Shown here: piece after piece, positions 9,601-12,410 of the stretch
How the letters are laid out: the number at the start of each line of letters is the position of its first letter
Numbering within the stretch: position 1 is the first letter of the stretch
From: an uncultured Collinsella sp.
Lineage (GTDB): Bacteria; Actinomycetota; Coriobacteriia; Coriobacteriales; Coriobacteriaceae
Assembly (NCBI GenBank): GCA_958445895.1
Contig: CAUCTV010000035.1
Span: 1-12,410, forward strand
Direction: 5' to 3'
Length of the DNA stretch: 12,410 nt
The notes under the pieces: model-generated
Databases searched by the model: none
What the model saw: only the letters and a program-made list of their open reading frames with translations
What the model was told of the DNA's origin: nothing
Program-made: the position numbers and the translations under genes

Positions 9601-9992
9601 TCGCCCGCATCCTGCGCTACCTGGGCTTTGACATCTGCTCTACCGAGGGTACGGCGCGCGTGCTGCGTGGAGGCAACGTGACGTGCGAGATCGTGGAAAA
9701 GATCAGCGGCCCGCACGACGGCGAGTGCCCCAACATCGGCGACCTCATCGCCGATGGCAAGATTGCGGTAATCATCAACACGCCGTACGGCCCGGGCTCG
9801 CGTGGCGATGGCTACCTGCTACGTACCGAGGCCGTGCGTCGCGGTGTGACCTGCGTGACGGCGATGTCTGCCGCCAACACCTACGTGAGTGCCATCGAGG
9901 CCGTGCGCGAGGACCAGCAGGGTCACGGCAGCGCCAACGACATGGGCATAGACGTCATCGCCCTGCAGGACCTGCCGCAGCACACGGTGTAG
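6678..9992 (+). CDS. carB: Carbamoyl-phosphate synthase large subunit
   Basis: CarB makes carbamoyl phosphate from bicarbonate, two ATP and ammonia supplied by CarA, for pyrimidine and arginine synthesis. The 1104-residue protein holds two homologous ATP-grasp halves. The first opens with GSGPIVIGQACEFDYSGAQA (about 13-32) and has GGAGGGIAHT (about 175) and ENPR-like EMNPRVSRSS with Glu299, Asn301 and Arg303. An oligomerisation region follows at about 400-555. The second half begins at GAGPNRIGQGIEFDY (about 577) with EANPRASR (Glu853, Asn855, Arg857). The C-terminal MGS-like allosteric domain starts near 958 (KVFISVCDRDKRHI) and includes INTPYGPGSRGDGYLLR. All expected parts are present. SD GAGGAG (6665-6670) lies inside the end of carA, 7 bases before ATG 6678. 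An in-frame extension through carA is not needed. Confidence 0.98.
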   Translation: MPKRTDIKRILVIGSGPIVIGQACEFDYSGAQACKVLKEDGFEVILVNSNPATIMTDPGLADRTYVEPITAEFIERVIKKERPDALLPTLGGQTGLNAAVELAKDGTLDKYGVEMIGCDLAAIERGEDRKLFNEAMAEIGLEVARSGYAYSVADAEAIAERVGYPCVLRPSFTLGGAGGGIAHTHEELVSIVSQGLELSPAHEVLVEESIEGWKEYEMEVMRDHAGNGIIVCSIENLDPMGVHTGDSITVAPAQTLSDLEYQRMRVASLAILEKIGVETGGSNVQFAVNPQTGRLIVIEMNPRVSRSSALASKATGFPIAKAAARLAVGYTLDEIVNDITKATPACFEPTIDYCVVKVPRFAFEKFKGTDPTLTTRMKAVGEIMAIGRTFEEAFGKAMRSLEDGHQGICAGGKEGADKLSDDELAQAVATPTEHRIFFVVEALRRGWDIARIHAICGIDPWYLNRINDMVQVQESIRGLRVEDIDADAMRLLKQYGTSDAEIAVLTGSDERFVRAYRKGLGVVPSMKTVDTCAAEFSSATEYHYKTYENIYRTSPDAKKCVAPDETTLADKPKAMILGAGPNRIGQGIEFDYCCVHASYALAARGFETIMVNCNPETVSTDYDTSDRLYFEPLTYEDVMDVIDVERPDGVVVTLGGQTPLKLARMLEESGVNIMGTKPDAIDFAEDRERFAALLDKLGIMYPPAGQATSFEEAEAVAAHIGYPLLVRPSYVLGGRGMMIAYDAEHLRDYMAEAARISPDYPVYLDRFLEGAIESDVDALCDGEEVYIGGILEHIEEAGIHSGDSATCIPPFSFSESLQTKLRETTRRIAMALGVRGLVNVQYAIKGETVYVIEANPRASRTVPFISKATGVPLAKCAARIMAGDSIASLGLPSDERQLDWFCMKEAVMPWGRFPGADVILGPEMKSTGEVMGIAKSYPEAYAKTQLAIDYKLPDPSAGKVFISVCDRDKRHILSVARILRYLGFDICSTEGTARVLRGGNVTCEIVEKISGPHDGECPNIGDLIADGKIAVIINTPYGPGSRGDGYLLRTEAVRRGVTCVTAMSAANTYVSAIEAVREDQQGHGSANDMGIDVIALQDLPQHTV

Positions 9993-10004
9993 GTTGAGCT
10001 GTCC

Positions 10005-10089
10005 GGCCGGGGCGGGAGGCGGACACTTTCTCTCGGAAACTGGGCTTCGCGAAGTTTTCCGAGAGAAAGGACCGCCTCCCGCCCCGGCC
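10005..10089. repeat. Long near-perfect hairpin downstream of carB
   Basis: The outer arms GGCCGGGGCGGGAGGCGG (10005-10022) and 10072-10089 are exact 18-base reverse complements. After a small internal loop (ACA opposite GA), inner arms 10026-10041 and 10053-10069 pair for 16 bases with one bulged base (core CTTTCTCTCGGAAA). The tip contains the 10-base palindrome CTTCGCGAAG (10045-10054). The total is 34 pairs. No T-run follows, so it is not a standard terminator; a dispersed palindromic element or a structure protecting the 3' end of carAB mRNA is more likely. The GC-only outer arm and pyrimidine-rich inner arm differ sharply in composition. Confidence 0.7.
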
Positions 10090-10099
10090 TGCGGTGACT

Positions 10100-10120
10100 C
10101 GGTAGCACCGTGTGCTGCCG
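10100..10120. other. 9-bp hairpin between the long palindrome and the terminator
   Basis: CGGTAGCAC (10100-10108) pairs with GTGCTGCCG (10112-10120) around a 3-base loop, with one G-T wobble. It is followed by AAGGGGCTTT, not a run of T. It may aid termination after carB or be unrelated. No gene is supported between 9993 and 10207. Confidence 0.4.
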
Positions 10121-10162
10121 AAGGGGCTTTGAGCGATGACTAGGGCTGAATAAAAAGTGAGT

Positions 10163-10203
10163 GTGGGCTCCGCCGTTCGTTCGAACGGCGGAGCCCACGT
10201 TTT
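10163..10203 (+). terminator. Strong terminator, probably bidirectional, between carB and the GntR gene
   Basis: Arms 10163-10179 (GTGGGCTCCGCCGTTCG) and 10182-10198 are exact 17-base reverse complements with a 2-base centre. TTTT (10200-10203) follows on the plus strand. On the minus strand a T5 run (A5 at 10153-10157) lies about 5 bases past the stem. It starts 10 bases beyond the GntR stop codon, so it can end that gene as well as carAB. Confidence 0.88.
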
Positions 10204-10207
10204 GGAT

Positions 10208-10990
10208 TTATTGGGCTGTGGCGGTGAAGGTTGTTTTGTCGGCGGCGATGTGCACGTGCAACTTTGCCTGACCGTCGCAGCTGATGAGCACGCCTACCTC
10301 GAACGGGGTTCCTGTCTTGTCGTAGGTCGAACGCACGATGCGCATCGCCGCCTTGCCGGTGTTCTGTCCCAAAAGGCGCGCCTCATGCTTGTCGAGGTTG
10401 ACCGTCTCGTAGACGGCATCGACGCTTGCGGGCAGGATGCCGGTCTTTTCCGCGATATAGGCGTAGAGCGAGCCATCCACGTCTTTACGCGTGAGCTCGG
10501 GGCAAAGTGACACGGGGATATAGACGTAGTTGAGCTCCATGGGTTTGTCGTTGGCGAGACGCAGGCGGCGAATCTCCCAGACGGGTGTCCCTTCGGGCAC
10601 TTTGAGCCCAGAGGCGATGCCGCGGACGGCCGGTATGCTTGAAAAGGCGAGAATCTGCGAGCTCGGAACCCGTCCCGCTTCGCGCATCCGCGCGCTGAAA
10701 TTCAGGGCCAGGTCGATGCCGGGTGCTGAAGTTTGGGGCTTGATGAACGTGCCCTGGCCGCGTTTGCGCACCACGCGCCCCTCGATGACGAGATCTTGGA
10801 AGCAACGGCGCACGGTCGCGCGCGATAACTCCAGCCGCTCACAGATTTCGAGCTCGCGTGGCAGCGGCGTCTTGGTGTCGAACGCCTGGCTGGCGATAAG
10901 CAGAGCGATTCGATGTTTAAGTTGGACATAGAGCGGCGTATCACCGCTGCGATCGAAGGGTTCGGAGGCGAGAAACGAGATCATGTCCAT
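10208..10990 (-). CDS. GntR-family transcriptional regulator, HutC/UTRA type
   Basis: This 260-residue cytosolic regulator has an N-terminal winged helix-turn-helix (about 18-84), with PLYVQLKHRIALLI, TPLPRELEICERLELSRATVRR and the wing VRKRGQGTFIKP, all typical of GntR proteins. Residues about 92-255 look like a UTRA ligand-binding domain (LALNFSARMREAGRVPSSQI, VWEIRRLRLANDKPMELNYVYIP), which in this subfamily usually binds sugar phosphates or related small molecules and controls DNA binding. I chose the ATG at 10990 because GGAGGT (plus-strand 10996-11001) lies 5 bases upstream; an in-frame ATG at 11023 has no such site. It is transcribed away from the PTS operon, sharing a 308-base control region, so it probably regulates that operon and itself. 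The ligand is unknown. Confidence 0.92.
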   Translation of the reverse strand: MDMISFLASEPFDRSGDTPLYVQLKHRIALLIASQAFDTKTPLPRELEICERLELSRATVRRCFQDLVIEGRVVRKRGQGTFIKPQTSAPGIDLALNFSARMREAGRVPSSQILAFSSIPAVRGIASGLKVPEGTPVWEIRRLRLANDKPMELNYVYIPVSLCPELTRKDVDGSLYAYIAEKTGILPASVDAVYETVNLDKHEARLLGQNTGKAAMRIVRSTYDKTGTPFEVGVLISCDGQAKLHVHIAADKTTFTATAQ

Positions 10991-11073
10991 GGGGTACCTC
11001 CATGTCGTGAGCATACGTGACATGGTCTGACACTGCGGGACAAACCGGTGATATCAGGCCCGATTCTTGTTGA

Positions 11074-11088
11074 TATGTATGGTACATA
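11074..11088. promoter_or_regulatory. Candidate operator of the GntR regulator
   Basis: TATGTA and TACATA are perfect reverse complements around TGG, lying 84 bases before the regulator start. GntR-family sites usually carry GT and AC half-site cores about this far apart, which this has (GTA-TGG-TAC). Position between the divergent genes fits control of one or both. No second clear copy was seen in the window. Confidence 0.45.
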
Positions 11089-11165
11089 AGGAACATAAAA
11101 CATTTACCAGGCAATCTACCTGCTATTTTAAAAATAATTGGAAGAAAAAATAATTTAGGCACAAA

Positions 11166-11214
11166 AATAGTTGCTACCGTTAACCGATGAATAGTTGCCG
11201 TTCGCGACTATTTT
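11166..11214. repeat. Three copies of an AATAGTYGC motif upstream of the PTS operon
   Basis: AATAGTTGC occurs at 11166-11174 and again at 11190-11198, a 24-base step. A third copy lies inverted as GCGACTATT (11204-11212) with one change. Copies two and three form a dyad with a 5-base centre. Phased copies in the PTS promoter region look like protein-binding sites, though an RNA hairpin in the leader is also possible. Confidence 0.45.
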
Positions 11215-11263
11215 CTTGTACCGAACATGCCCCAGCGCAACAATAATCTCGGCAAAAAGCAAA

Positions 11264-11296
11264 GCCGTGCGATACACGGCAGGTCGAGAGGAGACC
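11264..11296 (+). other. Two small leader hairpins at the EIIA ribosome binding site
   Basis: GCCGTG (11264-11269) pairs with CACGGC (11275-11280) around CGATA. Next, GGTC (11282-11285) pairs with GACC (11293-11296), leaving the Shine-Dalgarno GAGAGGA in the loop just before ATG 11299. The second stem is only 4 bp, so its effect on translation is speculative. Confidence 0.3.
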
Positions 11297-11298
11297 GC

Positions 11299-11733
11299 AT
11301 GCGGTATCTGGTAATGGTCAGTCACGGAACGCTCGCTCCCGGACTGCACAGTGTCCTCAAGATGCTCGGCAATGACGCCCCGAACATCTTGTCGACGAGT
11401 CTCGTGGACGGCATGGGCGCTGACGAGTATGTCGAGAACGTCAAGGCGATGCTCGCTCCTGTTACCGCCGATGACGAGGTTGTCCTGCTCGGTGACATCC
11501 TGGGCGGATCGCCGCTCACCAATGCTATGAACACGCTGGCCGAGAAGGACCTGCTCGCCCACACCATTGCCTTCGGCGGTATGAATCTGCCCATGGCTAT
11601 GACCGCCATGATGGGGCTTGCCACCATGGACCTGGATTCCCTCAAGCAGATGATGCTGCAGGAGGGCAAGAACGGTATGTCCGAGCTCGTTGTCCCGACC
11701 GATGACGCCGACGACGAGGACGACGACATCTAG
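11299..11733 (+). CDS. PTS mannose/fructose/sorbose-family EIIA component
   Basis: EIIA passes phosphate from HPr to EIIB during sugar uptake. The 144-residue cytosolic protein matches the EIIA-Man fold by its start, MRYLVMVSHGTLAPGL, with the phosphorylated His9 after the first strand, then DDEVVLLGDILGGSPLTNAM (about 58-77) and FGGMNLPMAM (about 92-101), the usual order. The last 12 residues are nearly all Asp or Glu (DDADDEDDDI), an acidic tail beyond the folded domain. It is a separate gene, not fused to EIIB as in E. coli ManX. ATG 11299 is chosen for the GAGAGGAG site 5 bases upstream; the in-frame ATG at 11227 lacks one. EIIB follows after 79 bases. The sugar cannot be told from EIIA. 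Confidence 0.92.
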   Translation: MRYLVMVSHGTLAPGLHSVLKMLGNDAPNILSTSLVDGMGADEYVENVKAMLAPVTADDEVVLLGDILGGSPLTNAMNTLAEKDLLAHTIAFGGMNLPMAMTAMMGLATMDLDSLKQMMLQEGKNGMSELVVPTDDADDEDDDI

Positions 11734-11765
11734 GCAGGGCATCCGCCCCAATTTTTGTGATGGAG

Positions 11766-11790
11766 CGGGGGCTAAGAGGAAAGACCCCCG
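11766..11790 (+). other. Intercistronic hairpin between EIIA and EIIB genes
   Basis: CGGGGG (11766-11771) pairs with CCCCCG (11785-11790) across a 14-base loop, ending 22 bases before the EIIB start. No T-run follows, so it is not an obvious terminator. It could be an mRNA processing or stability element. Confidence 0.35.
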
Positions 11791-11812
11791 GTGATAAGGA
11801 AAGGGAGAACGC

Positions 11813-12301
11813 ATGATTTCGTTCATCCGTATTGACGACCGTATGATCCATGGACAGACCGTTACCCGTTGGGCCCTCGAGTATCCCTGCGACGGTCTTA
11901 TCGCCGTCAACGACGCTGCAGCGTCCAACCCCGTGCTCAAGGAGGCCTACAAGAGTGCCTCGGGCAAGAAGACGTTCGTGTGGACCAAGGAGCACTTCAA
12001 GGAGGTCTCCGAGAAGGTTCTCAAGTCCAACACCAAGTACTTCCTGATCACCAAGAACCCGCTCGACATGAAGGAACTTCTCGTCGATTTTGGCTTTAAG
12101 CCCGGCATGGACCGCATCATCGTCGGTCCCTGCAACGATCGTCCCGGCACCACCAAGCTCGGCAACAACCAGTCGATCACGCAGGAAGAGGCCCAGGCGC
12201 TCGAGGATCTCACCAACGCCGGCTACACGGTCGAGTTCGCCCTTATCAAGGAGAAGTCCATCGGTGAGTGGCCCAAGTTCCGCGGTCAGTTTGGCTTCTA
12301 G
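11813..12301 (+). CDS. PTS mannose/fructose/sorbose-family EIIB component
   Basis: EIIB accepts phosphate from EIIA and transfers it to the sugar brought in by EIIC/EIID. The 162-residue protein has the family N terminus FIRIDDRMIHGQ with phosphorylated His13, followed by VTRWALEYPCDGLIAVND, a mid-domain LITKNPLDMKELLVDFG (about 78-94) and IIVGPCNDRPGTTKL (about 102-116). The length is normal for a stand-alone IIB-sor domain. GGGAG at 11803-11807 lies 5 bases upstream of ATG 11813. It follows EIIA in the same operon and precedes what looks like EIIC. Specificity could be mannose, fructose, sorbose, galactosamine or another sugar; nothing here decides. Confidence 0.94.
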   Translation: MISFIRIDDRMIHGQTVTRWALEYPCDGLIAVNDAAASNPVLKEAYKSASGKKTFVWTKEHFKEVSEKVLKSNTKYFLITKNPLDMKELLVDFGFKPGMDRIIVGPCNDRPGTTKLGNNQSITQEEAQALEDLTNAGYTVEFALIKEKSIGEWPKFRGQFGF

Positions 12302-12329
12302 TTAGGCGCCAGCCGCATTTTGGTATCTA

Positions 12330-12351
12330 CAGCCCTTGGTGAAAGGGGCTG
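12330..12351 (+). other. Intercistronic hairpin between EIIB and the next PTS gene
   Basis: CAGCCC (12330-12335) pairs with GGGCTG (12346-12351) around a 10-base loop, and TT/AA can extend it with one bulged G. It ends 22 bases before the next start codon, the same distance as the hairpin before EIIB. No T-run follows. Confidence 0.4.
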
Positions 12352-12373
12352 AGGAATAAAGAAAGGGGAAAGC

Positions 12374-12410
12374 ATGGCAATCAATGCATTCCAAGCCGCG
12401 CTGTTCGGCC
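12374..12410 (+). CDS. Partial gene, probable PTS EIIC component (cut by window end)
   Basis: Only 12 residues are visible (MAINAFQAALFG). ATG 12374 has AAAGGGGAA (12362-12370) just upstream, a good ribosome binding site. A short hydrophobic start fits the membrane EIIC subunit expected after EIIA and EIIB in this PTS family. Identity rests on gene order and cannot be proven from so few codons. Confidence 0.65.
   Translation, partial: MAINAFQAALFG

Larger units (their letters stand above)
10991..11298. other. Divergent control region between the GntR and PTS genes
   Basis: This 308-base stretch has no supportable gene; reading the EIIA frame upstream to 11227 gives a charged, family-unlike extension with no ribosome binding site. 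The part from about 11090 to 11170 is strongly AT-rich (A and T tracts at 11124-11168), as expected near promoters. I could not settle a -35/-10 pair for either direction. The inverted repeat, the repeated 9-mer and the leader hairpins listed separately lie within it. Confidence 0.6.

Noticed and set aside
7875..9716. Long minus-strand open frame (613 codons) opposite carB
   Set aside because: Same shadow effect; low-complexity Ala/His/Leu/Arg-rich translation opposite a clear carB.
10091..10160. Possible small RNA or tRNA-like fold between the carB hairpin and the terminator
   Set aside because: There is one 9-bp hairpin but no cloverleaf, conserved tRNA loops or recognisable promoter.
11158..11174. 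Possible sigma-54 promoter (GGCAC ... TTGC) before the PTS genes
   Set aside because: Mannose-family PTS operons can use sigma-54, but 13 bases separate GG and GC here instead of the required 10, and no sigma-54 activator gene is in the window.
11227..11298. Upstream in-frame ATG extending EIIA by 24 residues
   Set aside because: The extension is charged and unlike EIIA N termini, lacks a ribosome binding site, and the ATG at 11299 has a strong one.

Overview
The window reads as a chromosomal stretch of a GC-rich Gram-positive bacterium. Dense codons ending in G or C, strong purine-rich ribosome binding sites, a PyrR-type RNA element before carA and a mannose-family PTS beside primary metabolism genes together suggest an actinobacterium of the Coriobacteriia, perhaps Collinsella-like. 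That placement is a judgement from the sequence, not a database result. I see no phage, transposase, integrase, CRISPR array, tRNA or rRNA.

Layout, left to right. (1) 3-2024, plus strand: purD (GAR synthetase, purine synthesis) followed 21 bases later by a NUDIX hydrolase of the ADP-ribose pyrophosphatase type. (2) 2025-2271: a gene-free stretch with a perfect hairpin and a roughly 108-base imperfect palindrome that looks like a dispersed intergenic repeat. (3) 2272-5029: a half-size ABC exporter and, 19 bases on, an unrecognised protein with one membrane segment, closed by a clear Rho-independent terminator. (4) 5030-9992: an AT-rich promoter region, a PyrR-binding hairpin whose lower stem captures the carA Shine-Dalgarno, then carA and carB one base apart, which make carbamoyl phosphate for pyrimidines and arginine. 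(5) 9993-10207: an 85-base near-perfect hairpin, a smaller hairpin, and a 17-bp terminator that probably serves both carAB and the convergent gene. (6) 10208-10990, minus strand: a GntR/HutC-type regulator. (7) 10991-11298: an AT-rich divergent control region with a candidate operator and a repeated 9-mer. (8) 11299-12410, plus strand: EIIA and EIIB of a mannose/fructose/sorbose-family PTS and the first codons of a third gene, very probably EIIC. The regulator faces the PTS operon and probably controls it.

Most genes are ordinary housekeeping genes. The points worth attention are the PyrR element fused to the carA ribosome binding site, the extra segments in CarA, the two large palindromes, the unknown partner of the ABC exporter, and the repeats in the regulator/PTS control region. 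I found no convincing new multi-gene system.
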